Shown: positions 48,343-58,670, counted from the stretch's first letter. The stretch: DNA of 64,000 nucleotides from Cryphonectria parasitica EP155 (GCF_011745365.1 NW_024468914.1:3436228-3500227), one strand, 5' to 3'. A program made the numbers and translations. Notes: generated by a model from the letters alone, not told the origin.

Positions 48343-49227
48343 TCACCCATCAAGCGAGTACCCAACCTCGCCCGCCTCCTGACCCAACTTGACCAAAGCC
48401 GACTTCATCTTGTCCGCCCTCACCCTTGTGTGCTCGTCAAGCCCACTAAAGTCCACCCGATCAATCCAGTCCCGCAGGCCATGCTGCAGCACATTCCTCG
48501 CCCGCAGCGTCGACCCGTCCACATGTCCTGCGCTCCCGTGCAGCGTCAGCCTGTCCACCTTGGAATTGTAGGCACCCCGATGCAGGATATTGTTGTTATA
48601 GAAGACCACATCGCCCGCCTTGAGCTTGACGACAAGCTGGCCCGGGATCTCCTTCTCAAAGGGATCAGCAGCCCTCTCGACGTCCGTCCTCGCGCGTGCG
48701 TGGCTGCCCGGCACGACGATGAGGCTCGCATCGTCATACAGGGCGAGGTTCCACTGCGCAGAATACGCGGGCTGCCTCAGCCTCTCCAGCTCCTCGTCGG
48801 GCGTGGCCGAGGCAGGGATGTCGTCGCGGTGCCAGCGCAGCTCGAAGTCGCGGTCCGGGCGCACCAGCAGGTTGAACAGCTCCATGACCAGGTCGTCGTC
48901 GGTGCACTGCAGCAGCTCCCGGGTGGGCGCCACGACGGCGTCGCTAAAGTACATGGCCACGAAGGTGGACGAGCCTGGCATGTCGGGGTGCATTATGCCC
49001 TGGACGCCCCAGATGCCCTCGTCGCGGGCGATCTCGGGCGTGTTGCGGGGCCAGGGCGGGAACTGCTTGGGGAGGGTGCGCACGCTGGGCCACTTGCCGG
49101 CGCGGGCGAGGGAGGTGGCTTGCTCGGCGGCGGAGCGGAGCTCGGTGAGCTGGGGGTCGGTGATGGCGGAGGGGATGACGACGAAGCCGTCGCGGTTGAG
49201 GCGGTCGAGGAGGGATGTTGCTGTCAT
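48343..49227 (-). CDS. phytanoyl-CoA dioxygenase (PhyH) family oxygenase
   Basis: Single-exon Fe(II)/2-oxoglutarate-dependent dioxygenase of 294 aa. The N-terminus LNRDGFVVIPSAI is the typical PhyH opening. The facial-triad motif HRD gives H133 and D135, and the distal histidine is H216 in NNNILHRGAYN, followed by R226, expected to bind 2-oxoglutarate. VPGSHARAR (about 172-180) and LKAGDVVFYN (202-211) are the usual family blocks. The length is standard for the fungal group, and the absence of a peroxisomal targeting tripeptide (the C-terminus is SLDG) argues against a phytanoyl-CoA role. Such enzymes often hydroxylate or rearrange secondary metabolites. Its position 1.26 kb upstream of the A-T-R gene on the same strand suggests, but does not prove, joint action. 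Confidence 0.88.
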   Translation of the reverse strand: MTATSLLDRLNRDGFVVIPSAITDPQLTELRSAAEQATSLARAGKWPSVRTLPKQFPPWPRNTPEIARDEGIWGVQGIMHPDMPGSSTFVAMYFSDAVVAPTRELLQCTDDDLVMELFNLLVRPDRDFELRWHRDDIPASATPDEELERLRQPAYSAQWNLALYDDASLIVVPGSHARARTDVERAADPFEKEIPGQLVVKLKAGDVVFYNNNILHRGAYNSKVDRLTLHGSAGHVDGSTLRARNVLQHGLRDWIDRVDFSGLDEHTRVRADKMKSALVKLGQEAGEVGYSLDG

Positions 49228-50595
49228 TGTGGGAAAAGTTGTGTTTGTGTGCCAAGGTAAAAGTCAAGTCTAGAATGTTGGGTGAAAGAGAGGCGAAGAT
49301 GAAGGAAGAAAGTACTTTGTTGTGAACAGAGGATGAATTACTTTGTCTTGATGAAGAAGGGCGTGGACTGAGGCTGTTTTAATATGTGTATACTATGTAA
49401 TGTCTTTGGCTGAAGGGACGTTGGTTTAAAGTTGGAGCCCTGGCTAATGGTGAATACTTTACTGGTGATGGAACTCTGTGATTGCATGTCTCGCACTGTC
49501 TTTGTGTGTGTTCTTTGCATCGAAAGTAATGTGCACCAAGACTGTGCGGATACTGTAGAAACCATTCATCACCTTATCCTCAGTTCATGGAACGTTGCAA
49601 CGTTTACTGAGCCGTGCCGCTGTGTACAACTATTACAAAGAGTGATCTCTCCTCATGTGTGTACGGAAGTCATACTTTTGGAGAACCACATGAGGCTATT
49701 TGCTTACTTGCTTGTCTGGTTACGTAGGATTTATTTGCTTGCGTTCTTAGCGCGTACTTCCATCATGATTTCTTCGTCTGTGTCTCTCTCTTCTTTTACG
49801 TGTGGAGTGGTTACCGCTGAGATAATGATGATTACTCTATTTCATTCTCATATTGACTTCTTTTCTTATGATCACTGTATCATTGCAAATAGAGGCTAGG
49901 TTTAGCAGCACACTTCTCAACAACGATAGCAGCCAAAAACGGAACAGACGGCATAACCCAGGCTCAAGATAAACAGGCCCTTGTGGCTTGAACTGTTCCG
50001 ACTGCATGCATTTTCCCGGCATCGACCCCGCTTCCATTTTCAGCTCGTATAATGCGTTACACCCTTCCTCAACCCGGTTCAGGTCCCGATTTCTAGGCTC
50101 TGGATTTGTCGATTTCTCCAAGCAGCGTTGCAATACCTCTAGCCATGCTGCCCATGGTACGACAGCGCGCATAGGTAGCGCGTCACGATGCTGCACGCTG
50201 CCTGCAACGTTGACTAGGAACGCCTGCGCTGCCGGAATCCAATGCTGCCTGGCTCTGTCATCTTGTCGCCTCTGTCCAGGTCTCTGTGCTCCCATGCCTC
50301 CTCATCTCGACGAGTCGGGTTGTATATTTCTCACCCATCTCATAAGCGGTACCGAATCCCGACTCTTTTGATTTATAACCACTTCGTTGCAGAACAGTTC
50401 AAGTTGAGACATGAATAGTCAATTGAGGTTTCACTCATATCACCGCATTCCTAACACTGCATGTCCTCTCCCCGCTCACTAAACTGAACCTTGGTTGGAA
50501 TCTGCTCCATAATTATCACAGTCTAAACCCTATTAAAAGATCCATTCTTTATTTACCTATCATTTCTAGATTGACACCACAGGACCACACCAACA
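49228..50595. other. intergenic region with possible gene relic
   Basis: A 1.37-kb divergent stretch between the PhyH gene (minus) and the alpha-galactosidase gene (plus). AT-rich sequence with GT-rich patches occupies 49300-49850. From 50295 down to about 49950 on the minus strand the frame is open, more GC-rich, and reads like coding sequence (see findings). The start of the relic lacks any promoter-proximal exon. Confidence 0.4.
49960..50295 (-). pseudogene. possible relic of a C-terminal enzyme fragment
   Basis: An isolated minus-strand frame reads MRAVVPWAAWLEVLQRCLEK, then NPEPRNRDLNRVEE. The PW-x-x-WL-x-x-L pattern weakly resembles the C-terminal end of thioester-reductase domains of fungal NRPS-like enzymes, in which V-P-[FW]-x-x-W-L is followed by a helix and a NP-x-x-x-L-x-x-F segment. 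No upstream exon carries the nucleotide-binding core. I treat it as a possible degenerate duplicate of part of a biosynthetic enzyme. The assignment is speculative, and it may be non-coding. Confidence 0.22.
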
Positions 50596-52275
50596 ATGCT
50601 CCTCATCCTCCTCACCATGGCTGCCTTCAGCCAACTCCTCCTCGCCTCCCAGGCTCAGGCAGGCTTCGACCCACCCGGCATCCTCTCTCCCTTACCCCCC
50701 ATGGGCTTCAACGACTGGTCCCGCTACATGGGTGCCCTCAATGAATCCCTCTTTGTGCAGACAGCCGAGGCGATGGCTTCCAACGGCCTTCTCGCCGCCG
50801 GCTACAACCGCATCAACCTCGACGACGAGTGGTCTCTCATGACCCGTGCCGCCAACGGCAGCATGCAGTGGGACCCAGTCAAGTTCCCTCACGGCCTGCC
50901 CTGGCTGACGGCCTTCCTGCGCGAGCGAGGCTTCCTCCCTGGCATCTATACCGACGCGGGCAATCTTTCCTGTGGAGGGTATCCGGGCGCATACGGTCAC
51001 GAGGCCCTCGACGCGGCAACGTTCGTGGGCTGGGGGTTCGAGTACCTCAAGCTGGACGGGTGCAACATGCCCGACGCCACTGAGGAAGGGTATCGTGCGG
51101 TGTATGGGCTGTGGCACGATGTGCTGTCTGCCATGTGGCCCAACCAGATGGTCTTCTCGCAGTCAGCGCCGGCCTATTTCGCCGAGGCCGCCAACCTCAC
51201 AGACTGGTACACCGTCATGACCTGGGTGCCGCAGTTTGGCCAGCTCGCACGGCACTCGCGCGACACGCTGGTCTGGAACAGCACCAGCTACTGGCCCAAC
51301 ATCACGGGCTGGGACTCGGTGCTGTTCAACTACGGCCAGGAGGTGCGTCTTGCGCGGTTCCAGCGGCCGGGCTATGTCAACGACCCGGATTTCCTGAACG
51401 TGGACCATTTCGATTACACGGATGACGAGCGGCGCAGCCACTTTGCCCTGTGGTGCAGCCTGAGCGCGCCCTTGATCCTGAGCACGGATGTGCTCAACAT
51501 GACCGAGGTCGAGCTGGATTATCTTACGAACCGCGACCTCATCGCTGTGGACCAGGACCCGCTCGTGCAGCAGGCCACGCTGGTGAGCCAGGACGGGACC
51601 TGGGATGTGCTGACGAAAAGCTTGTATAACGGAGACAGGCTGGTCACGGTGCTGAATCGGGGCAATAGCTCGGCGGACCTGACTGTCTCATGGGCCAGGA
51701 TCGGCATCTTCCCAGAGGACCTGGCCACGCCGGAGAGCGTGATCGTAAAGGACCTCTGGACGGGCGAGAACTCCACTGTGAGCGTGAATGATGAGACGGG
51801 AATCACTGCGAGCAGTGTTCCCTCGCACGGCACTGGTGTCTACCGCCTGTCGAATCCCTCGCCTGGTGATGCAATCCGCACGTACCCCACTGGCATGATC
51901 TTCAACACATACTCTCTGAACTGTCTGACAGACTCGACGTCTGGCACCGTGCGCTGGACGAACTGCACCGCTGCTGACGCGCAGGTGTGGAGGGTTCGGC
52001 CGGATGGACATGTCAACAGCCTCCTTCAGCCAGATGCCTGTCTCACCGGTGGGAATAATGGGTCTGTTGTCTCTGACGGGGCTGGATGTGACGTTGGGAG
52101 CGCGAATCAATGGGATCATTTCATCTCGGGGAACCTAATCAATGCCGGTTCGGGTCTTTGTTTAACGGAGGATCAGAGCGAGGATGGCAGTGATGATTCC
52201 GTAGCTTTTGTAGAGGCTTGTGGATATTTGACCAACGAACAGGTCGTTGCTCTTCCTGTAGGGGTAGCTGTATAG
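50596..52275 (+). CDS. alpha-galactosidase, GH27, with C-terminal lectin-like region
   Basis: Secreted enzyme of 559 aa in one exon that hydrolyses terminal alpha-galactosides (melibiose, raffinose family, galactomannan side chains). The signal peptide covers about 1-22 (LLILLTMAAFSQLLLASQAQA). The GH27 barrel begins PPMGFNDWSRY (35-44) and has NLDDEWS (74-80) and GIYTDAG. The nucleophile D154 lies in YLKLDGC. The conserved NDPDFLNV motif is at 262-269, followed by LWCSLSAPLILSTDV. A beta-sandwich (about 345-430) precedes a C-terminal region of about 130 aa with repeated NCLTD, AQVWR, CLTG, NQWDH and GLCLT blocks, the pattern of a ricin-type beta-trefoil (CBM13). Many N-glycosylation sequons fit extracellular location. 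It is divergent from the PhyH gene and convergent with the GFA gene, whose stop is only 80 bp away. Confidence 0.92.
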   Translation: MLLILLTMAAFSQLLLASQAQAGFDPPGILSPLPPMGFNDWSRYMGALNESLFVQTAEAMASNGLLAAGYNRINLDDEWSLMTRAANGSMQWDPVKFPHGLPWLTAFLRERGFLPGIYTDAGNLSCGGYPGAYGHEALDAATFVGWGFEYLKLDGCNMPDATEEGYRAVYGLWHDVLSAMWPNQMVFSQSAPAYFAEAANLTDWYTVMTWVPQFGQLARHSRDTLVWNSTSYWPNITGWDSVLFNYGQEVRLARFQRPGYVNDPDFLNVDHFDYTDDERRSHFALWCSLSAPLILSTDVLNMTEVELDYLTNRDLIAVDQDPLVQQATLVSQDGTWDVLTKSLYNGDRLVTVLNRGNSSADLTVSWARIGIFPEDLATPESVIVKDLWTGENSTVSVNDETGITASSVPSHGTGVYRLSNPSPGDAIRTYPTGMIFNTYSLNCLTDSTSGTVRWTNCTAADAQVWRVRPDGHVNSLLQPDACLTGGNNGSVVSDGAGCDVGSANQWDHFISGNLINAGSGLCLTEDQSEDGSDDSVAFVEACGYLTNEQVVALPVGVAV

Positions 52276-52355
52276 AAATGAAGAAACCCAAGGCCTCATT
52301 CCCATCCATCCAACTTGTAGACCTGTTGTTTCCACAGTAAGACCTCGATTCCTTT

Positions 52356-53107
52356 CTATGCCTTTCCATTCCCGTCATCCAAAAGCTCACTCCGCCCATC
52401 AACCCCAGCCCATTTCCTCACTCCATCCCCCTCAAAAACTCCCTCATCCACCACCCGACCAGGCCAGCAGATGTGCTCGCGCACCCGGAACCCCTCCCGC
52501 CCCTCTTCTGTACCCCTCAGCCCCTTGAGGAGCTCTGGGAACAACATGATCATGTTCCGCCCTTCGTCCATGATCGGCGTGTGGCAGGTGCCACAATAGA
52601 CCTTGCAGGGTGTGGAGTGGACGGGCTGACGGAGGGTGGACGAATAGTAAGCCAGTCCTTCGGTGCCGTTGGTGAAGCGGAGGTCGGACTTGTGGAAGAT
52701 GGTGGCCCATTGGAAGGCGGCCTGGTGGGGGTTAATGGGAGGTAGAGGAGTTGTGGGTCGAGATGCAGAGGCAGAGACAGAGAAAGAGATTGAACCCAGA
52801 GTGAAAGATGAAATACCAATGACTACCGCAATGGCGGATGACTTACCGCATGCATGGTCTGACAGTCTTTACAGTGACAGTACTTTGAAGCAAGTGGTTT
52901 TGCCCGTCCCAACAGATAGTGTACCTTCCCACAGTGACAAGAGCCTTCCCATTCTGCCTTGAAGTCATCCTCGCCCTCCGGCTTCCGGTATGGGTGCTCT
53001 CGTTTCCATGCCTCGTCATCCATGGAATCTAAGGGTTGAGGAGGTGTTGAGGCCTGACTTCCTGAGGCTGGAGGGGGAACGGTTGAGTGTGTAGATGACA
53101 TGTTCAT
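52356..53107 (-). CDS. GFA-family (Mss4-like fold) zinc protein
   Basis: Protein of 208 aa encoded by complement(52356..52721, 52847..53107). The family includes glutathione-dependent formaldehyde-activating enzyme and many uncharacterised fungal members. Zinc ligands are visible in order: CHC at 57-59, CHCKDC at 77-82, and C126, C130 and C133 near CGTCHTP. Exon 1 ends TMHA and exon 2 starts AAFQWATIF. The 125-bp intron keeps phase and has GTAAGT and CACCAG borders. An N-terminal 40-residue Ser/Pro-rich extension precedes the domain, with no targeting signal. Real formaldehyde activity cannot be deduced, as most fungal members have unknown substrates. An alternative ATG is two codons downstream. 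Confidence 0.85.
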
Positions 53108-53331
53108 TGCATTTTAAATTAACGATAGCTGGTGGAAGATTGTTGCAGGATGAAGGGAGTGTGACAAAAAGGGTCATTGGTGTTCAGGCTAAGAGGAGAG
53201 AACAAACTGAATATGCTGATGACGTCAAGTACCAGTCTGCAGTCTTGAATTTTTATCTTCACACGATTTTCTTAAAATCTTGAACACGGGACATTGGAAA
53301 TAAATTAATAAACACCATCGACTTCTGGTTG

Positions 53332-56136
53332 TTATTTGACATAAACCTCAGTCGGCTTAAGTGAATCTAGATCAACTCCATGCTCCGCCAAAAGCTCCCG
53401 TGTGAAAACCTTTTGGGCAAAGTGGTCCAAATCAATGCTTCTTGAACTTTCTTTAAAAGTCCGCAATAATGGTAAGATCTTGGCAATTGCCGACATTCTC
53501 TCTTCCATGCCCTGCGTGAATTTCTCCCAATCCCAATACTTCTCGTTTGTGGATCGACTTTGTATTTCTGGCTCAAGTTGCACGGGGTTGCCTGCCCCGA
53601 AACGCTGATCCATGATCTTCTTCAGCATAGAATTGATTAAGAAGGTCGTCTCATCTTGATCGCCTTCGTGTCGCGCCTGGAAGGAGGCTCTTTCAACTCC
53701 CACATGACGAAAGATGGTGTATTTCGCGTCCTCGAGAATGTCCCATGTGGTTCTGAACCGGCTAGGCATTGGGAAGATAGAATTGGCCCTTGTCATATCA
53801 GACTCGGCGCGAAGCTTCTCAAATAGGTCGAAGGTGATCTTCGCCCAGTGTGTGAGATGTTTCAAGACAGTGTGCATGGGTTGACCCAAAGTGTGCCGAT
53901 ATTCCGGCACATCCTGCTTGGGGGTCTGTTTTCCCAACCTCTCGTCCCGATCGTGCAGTATGAACAGACTCAACAAGTCGCCACAGAGGCTTCCGGAACC
54001 TAGATGAAAATGCGACTGACTTGAGTCTTCGACAAGCTGTTTCCAGGTTGTACCTTCCAGTCGGCCTGTAGCAGCAAGCTCGTCAATGGTGAGTTGCAAT
54101 AGCCCCTTGCTGTTCAGTATCCGGAAACCTCTGCTTGCATATAGCTGCCACTTCTGCCATAAAGAGTGCAGGCTTTCAAAGTGCCGAAGCAGGAGCAACA
54201 CATCCTCAATATCGGTATCCGCGAGAAGAATGTGTGCTGACGATCCAGTCTCATCACATAACAGCTCAGCTGCATCGACTGCCACATTGGTCTCCTCAGA
54301 AGCCGCCCGTAGCGATAAGATCACTTGGTAACAAATACTCTCTGAAGCAAAAAATGAAGACAGAGAGAGACGATGTTTAATGTGCAAGATCTCCCCATCA
54401 CTTACATGGATATAAGGCTGACCGCTCTGAACAAGTGAATATTCATCTGGAGAACTATTGACAACCCCATCGCCACCCTGGTAGTCAAATTCGTTTCCGA
54501 GGTTGTCATCAGCACCGTCGTCAATTGCACCGCCACACCCCAGAATCAATAAAGTGTCATGGTTGGGCAGTAAAAATAATAGATGCTGTCTGTGAATCGG
54601 TCGCACACAAGCTGTTGGAAAGACAAAGTCGCACCGGGGCCCAACACCTCGGCCCTGGTGTCGCCATTCCGAACTTTTCGACGCGTTAGAGAGACACCAG
54701 AACCGGGGCTCATTGCGGAAGCGTTTCGACCCTAAGGGCCACTCGAATGCTCCTAGCAGGTTGACTCTGCCCAAAAGTACCCCTTGAATAGCCATGAGAC
54801 CTGCGCTGAAGAATCTCGGAGAGGGGATGGCATTCGGCTCGGGGACCTGTCGGGTTGGAGATCTCCAACGTTGCTGAATGGTTCGTGTTTTCTGCCGATC
54901 CATACCGTTATAATCCAGGAAAGATCGCGGACGTAATCTCTCTGCCTCCGTTACTTGGCATCGGATCCAAATTTGGCTGGCGCAGTCAATTCGAGCCCAA
55001 TCTGGGGCCCAGGTGGGTAGAAGATAATTTGAAGAGACTTGTTGTGTGGCGAGCTCCAGTACAGACGCTACCAAGCCCTTGGTGATAAGGTAAGCTGCGA
55101 TTCCAGCGTACACCTGCCTCGTACACAAGTTGTAATCCGCCACGAGGTCATCTTGCAGGTTAGAATTCAGGAGGCTCAAGAGGGCGAAGATCCTGTCGCG
55201 GTCGTCTGCACACTTGCACGAAACAGTATCTAGTATCAGGATCAGTAGGCGCTTAGCCTGATCTTCGTCCTGGGATGACTGCTGCTTTGCAAACCGGATT
55301 TTCGAGTGCCCGAGCCAGGGAGCATGCGGAACGACTAAGTCCATGATCGGTTCCAATGACCTATTCGCGAATGCTGAGATGTGGACACGCCTGGAGCCAC
55401 AGTATAGCTCGAGGGTCTGAGCGAGAGCGACCTCTTGTATGATCCACATTCGTTGGAAGTATGGACGCTTAAATAAGTGCGAGATGCTCCATTTTTGTCT
55501 GTCGTCGAGTGTCGTCGTGCCTTGTTGGGAAACTTTGCTGAGCAGATCCATGGCCATATTGCTGCAGTTTTCTTCAGACTCTTCGCCGAGGTACACAAGC
55601 ACTGTGAAGGCTCGGGCGTAGATTCGATGCATCAGTTTGACCTGTCGCGACCGCTCATCTGGGTCCTCCTGATTGACGCAGATCGCATCAACCCAGATTG
55701 TCCGGTCAGTGGTGGGGTCTCGCAGGCGCGAGAGAGCCATTGCACAGTTGTCCTTGATTTCCATGAGACAGTCGCGATCACTGAGGTATAAGCATTTGAA
55801 GATTCCGTTATCTTCGTCGTCGTAGTTTGCCCAAGTGTATGACACCGGTTGATACTCGACGCCGTCTGAGAGGCGGACCTTGCGTAGTGACCCCTCCAAG
55901 ATGGACCCCGGGATGCCCTTGTGTAGAGTCAAGAGTCTGATCTCATCGTCGCGCAGCTCTCGCGCGTCTCTCAAGACATCGATCTCCATTCCATTGTATG
56001 TCTTGATTTCCGTCTTTGCTGAAGGCGAAACACGACCTTGACTCTCAGGGCCAGTGTTGTCGGCATCATGGTAATGGACAGATTTGGGCCAGGCCAGGCC
56101 TAGGCTTCCAGAAGACCCGCTCTGCTCGCTTGCCAT
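53332..56136 (-). CDS. HET-domain heterokaryon-incompatibility-type protein
   Basis: Single-exon protein of 934 aa. The frame continues upstream without an earlier ATG, so the start is at MASEQSG. The HET domain spans about 94-245 and shows the family blocks: YQPVSYTWAN, IWVDAICVNQEDPDERSRQV, LMHRIYARAFTVLVYLGEES, and LFKRPYFQRMWIIQEVALA. HET domains are TIR-related modules that trigger growth arrest or cell death in fungal non-self recognition. The roughly 690-residue remainder has no WD40, NACHT, ankyrin or TPR repeats that I can see. It follows the architecture of stand-alone HET proteins, with a conserved C-terminal part ending near QRFGAGNPV. Codon third positions are less GC-rich than in the neighbouring metabolic genes. 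The gene is intact, and its partner or trigger is unknown. Confidence 0.9.
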   Translation of the reverse strand: MASEQSGSSGSLGLAWPKSVHYHDADNTGPESQGRVSPSAKTEIKTYNGMEIDVLRDARELRDDEIRLLTLHKGIPGSILEGSLRKVRLSDGVEYQPVSYTWANYDDEDNGIFKCLYLSDRDCLMEIKDNCAMALSRLRDPTTDRTIWVDAICVNQEDPDERSRQVKLMHRIYARAFTVLVYLGEESEENCSNMAMDLLSKVSQQGTTTLDDRQKWSISHLFKRPYFQRMWIIQEVALAQTLELYCGSRRVHISAFANRSLEPIMDLVVPHAPWLGHSKIRFAKQQSSQDEDQAKRLLILILDTVSCKCADDRDRIFALLSLLNSNLQDDLVADYNLCTRQVYAGIAAYLITKGLVASVLELATQQVSSNYLLPTWAPDWARIDCASQIWIRCQVTEAERLRPRSFLDYNGMDRQKTRTIQQRWRSPTRQVPEPNAIPSPRFFSAGLMAIQGVLLGRVNLLGAFEWPLGSKRFRNEPRFWCLSNASKSSEWRHQGRGVGPRCDFVFPTACVRPIHRQHLLFLLPNHDTLLILGCGGAIDDGADDNLGNEFDYQGGDGVVNSSPDEYSLVQSGQPYIHVSDGEILHIKHRLSLSSFFASESICYQVILSLRAASEETNVAVDAAELLCDETGSSAHILLADTDIEDVLLLLRHFESLHSLWQKWQLYASRGFRILNSKGLLQLTIDELAATGRLEGTTWKQLVEDSSQSHFHLGSGSLCGDLLSLFILHDRDERLGKQTPKQDVPEYRHTLGQPMHTVLKHLTHWAKITFDLFEKLRAESDMTRANSIFPMPSRFRTTWDILEDAKYTIFRHVGVERASFQARHEGDQDETTFLINSMLKKIMDQRFGAGNPVQLEPEIQSRSTNEKYWDWEKFTQGMEERMSAIAKILPLLRTFKESSRSIDLDHFAQKVFTRELLAEHGVDLDSLKPTEVYVK

Positions 56137-56963
56137 GTTTGCTTGACTTGAGTGCAAAGCTACTTAAACCGCCGGATAGTCCATGTGATAAAATTGGTCA
56201 TACAAGCTAGATAATGCGCAGTAATTGTATGACTTGAGGCAGAGTTTGGCTTTGCTTGCGAAGGATTTAAGAATTGTAAAGAATCAGCTTTGGAGAAAGG
56301 AAGCAGAGGTGTGGTGTGACCCATCCAACATGATCATGTGTCGTCACTCATAGAGCTTATGGAGGCACGAGATAAGAGCTGCAGGGTTAGGGGTACCTCG
56401 ATGTCGGATGTATGTGGAGGGGACGAGTAATCACGTCTGGTATGCTGAAGCATCTGAATATGAAGCCAAGGTCTTTGTATGACTCGTCAGATTTCTTCAT
56501 ACCCAGAGTTAAATCAGATCAAATTGCTAGGCGACCCTGTCAATCTTCATCTTGTTTTTCGTCGGTGTGACAGCGTTCAGTCGAGGCTTTCTGAATGTTA
56601 CCATCGGTGTTGCTATCGGTTGACTTCTCTATCTTGCGTGAGAGGGGCTAATACTGTAGCGTTCACTCTCCCGAATTTAATAGCAAAGGCTACTTGGTTC
56701 ATCGTGTTTATCGCATCACTTGAAGTAATATAGAAACTGAATGGACCGGGTTGATCTCCGTTTCAGCAACACGTTTTCCAAGCGGCCGTCCCGCATGTGA
56801 TTGTTTCTTAAACTTGACTACACTATGTGATTGATAACATAAAGTAGACATTGTAGTAGTCCGAAGTTCGTGTCCCGCTTTTTTGCGTAGCCATGTTCTG
56901 TGATCAGCATGTTGGAAGGGCTATGAAATTTACCCGCTTAGAACTATCTTCTGAATACAGTTT
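56137..56963. other. intergenic region upstream of the HET gene
   Basis: An 827-bp AT-rich stretch between two minus-strand genes. It would hold the HET-gene promoter and the 3' UTR of the next gene. No supportable ORF is seen. Confidence 0.5.
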
Positions 56964-58670
56964 TTACCAGACATCCCGAGTGCCAATTCCATGTAGCTGT
57001 GCATCCGTTTCGATTTCCGAGGGAAATAGCATAGAAGCGGTCGTTTCCAAAAGCTCATCTGTCCAGGCAGGCCGCGGGATATGCTGTGATCCGATGAGCA
57101 TGGTGTTAAAACGACCGTAGAAGCCCCAAGCCAAACTCAGCAAGGACAGAAAGTAATAAAGCCGTGTGTCCAGTAGAAAAGACAAGAACAGAGCCAATAT
57201 CGTCATGATAATGAGAGCCGTCTTGATCAGGCTGTTTATAGCCATCGGTATAGTGGAAGGGGCCATGCGAGCATGGTTGGCGTATAGGTCTAGCAACCTC
57301 GTTACCAAGTAGTCGATGCAACGGCGAAGCTCAACCTCGGCTTGCAGAGAAGTAGGAACAGTCCAGATCTCGGAGAGGATCTCGTCCTCGGTATTCGGAA
57401 TGCCAATACATGTAAACAGACGAGTGCAGAAAGTCTGACAATTGTTGCTGACAGCATTATAGTCCGATGCCATGCTATCAATCACTCTTTCCGCTAATTT
57501 ACATCCAGTAGTCATTAGGTATGAGTCTGCAGAAAATTGCAAATATTGCGGGGGAGGTGGAGCAGTAATGGCTTACCTTTGCGATGTATCTCTTCATTAA
57601 AATATGAAGTATAGCCAAGAAGCACTGCTGCCTGTAGCGGTTCCCACTTCTGGCGTGACTCAGTCGAACTGTTTTCGAAAGTGTTTCCCTCGATATTGAC
57701 GGTGCTGAGAGAGATGCTCTTATGGCCACGTCTTGGAACAACCTTGAGTTCTAGCAAATATCTTGAAGATCCTGCGGTTGGTGCTGCGGCTACTCGCAGG
57801 TCACATCCAAGTGATTGTCGACTTTTTGTCTGTCCATCAGCGCAGATTGGCGAGTCGATTATGAGAGCCCAGTGGCTAATCATAACCCACTGCGGAGCTT
57901 GCTTGTAAGTGGCGAACAAATTCCATGGAAGAGAACCCAGAAAAGACTGAACATAGGCAAGGGAAGCTGCTGTGCTGCCTTTGACCAATGCTACTTGATC
58001 CAATGACCTTGGGACCAAGTATATAGGTCTTCTCTGGGTCACTTCTAGTAGTGTTGAAGATTGTAGAGTCCGACTGATGACCAGGTCACGTATTAGTGGG
58101 ATGTGCAAGACGTCGTGTGGTCCCGGATTGAGAATCAGTCTGAGAGCACTGCGTCTGCACTTTTTCTCGACTTTCGGGAAGAAGACCAAATCCAGCGTTT
58201 TTTCATGTATCTCAAAGATTTTAGAGTTAGAGCCTTCCAACCCTATGCCATAGTGAGTTGTGACTGCGTCGAGGTCTTCTTGAATACCCGGTACTCGATC
58301 TGTATATCCGAACATAGCACTGACCTTGTCAGCTGCTAATTTGAACTGGTGAGCCTTTCGGTCTATGTATGTTAGAAACTTAGCTTCATCTGACACTGGC
58401 GCGCCTTTCACAAGGCTCTCACAGTGAGTAATAATGATAGCGATAAGCTTCTTAAACATCAAGATAGCTACACGTCTGCCAGTACCGGGCTCATGCATTA
58501 GCGAGATTCTGTATACAGCACTGGTTCCGTAAATTCTGATTAGCTACGAATTATATGTTAAAACCACGCACGTGACAAGAGTATACTTACGTGTATGCCC
58601 TTTCAAATGTTCCCGAAGAGGCTGCTCCGTATTTGTGTAAGAGGTTTACATTCTGTTCGATAGTGTTCAT
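56964..58670 (-). CDS. predicted permuted papain-fold membrane protein, uncharacterised
   Basis: Three exons, complement(56964..57526, 57577..58535, 58591..58670), encode 533 aa. Both introns (50 and 55 bp) have clean borders (GTAAGC/CTGCAG, GTAAGT/AATCAG) and keep phase. I do not know the family by name. A central segment APQWVMISHWALIID places a histidine (H248) at the start of a beta-strand. About 130 residues later YNAVSNNCQTFCTRLF places a cysteine (C376) at the start of a helix. A His-strand followed by an NC-x-x-F helix is the layout of LRAT/PPPDE-type permuted papain folds (cysteine proteases, deubiquitinases, acyltransferases). The C-terminus has two TM segments (about 447-485) and a short tail. 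The N-terminal 240 residues are helical and unassigned. Enzymatic activity is an inference. It lies beside the HET gene on the same strand and is divergent from the 4-TM gene. Confidence 0.6.

Noticed and set aside
48430..49260. 276-codon plus-strand frame opposite the PhyH gene
   Set aside because: It is an antisense shadow. The minus strand carries the complete iron- and 2-oxoglutarate-binding residues.
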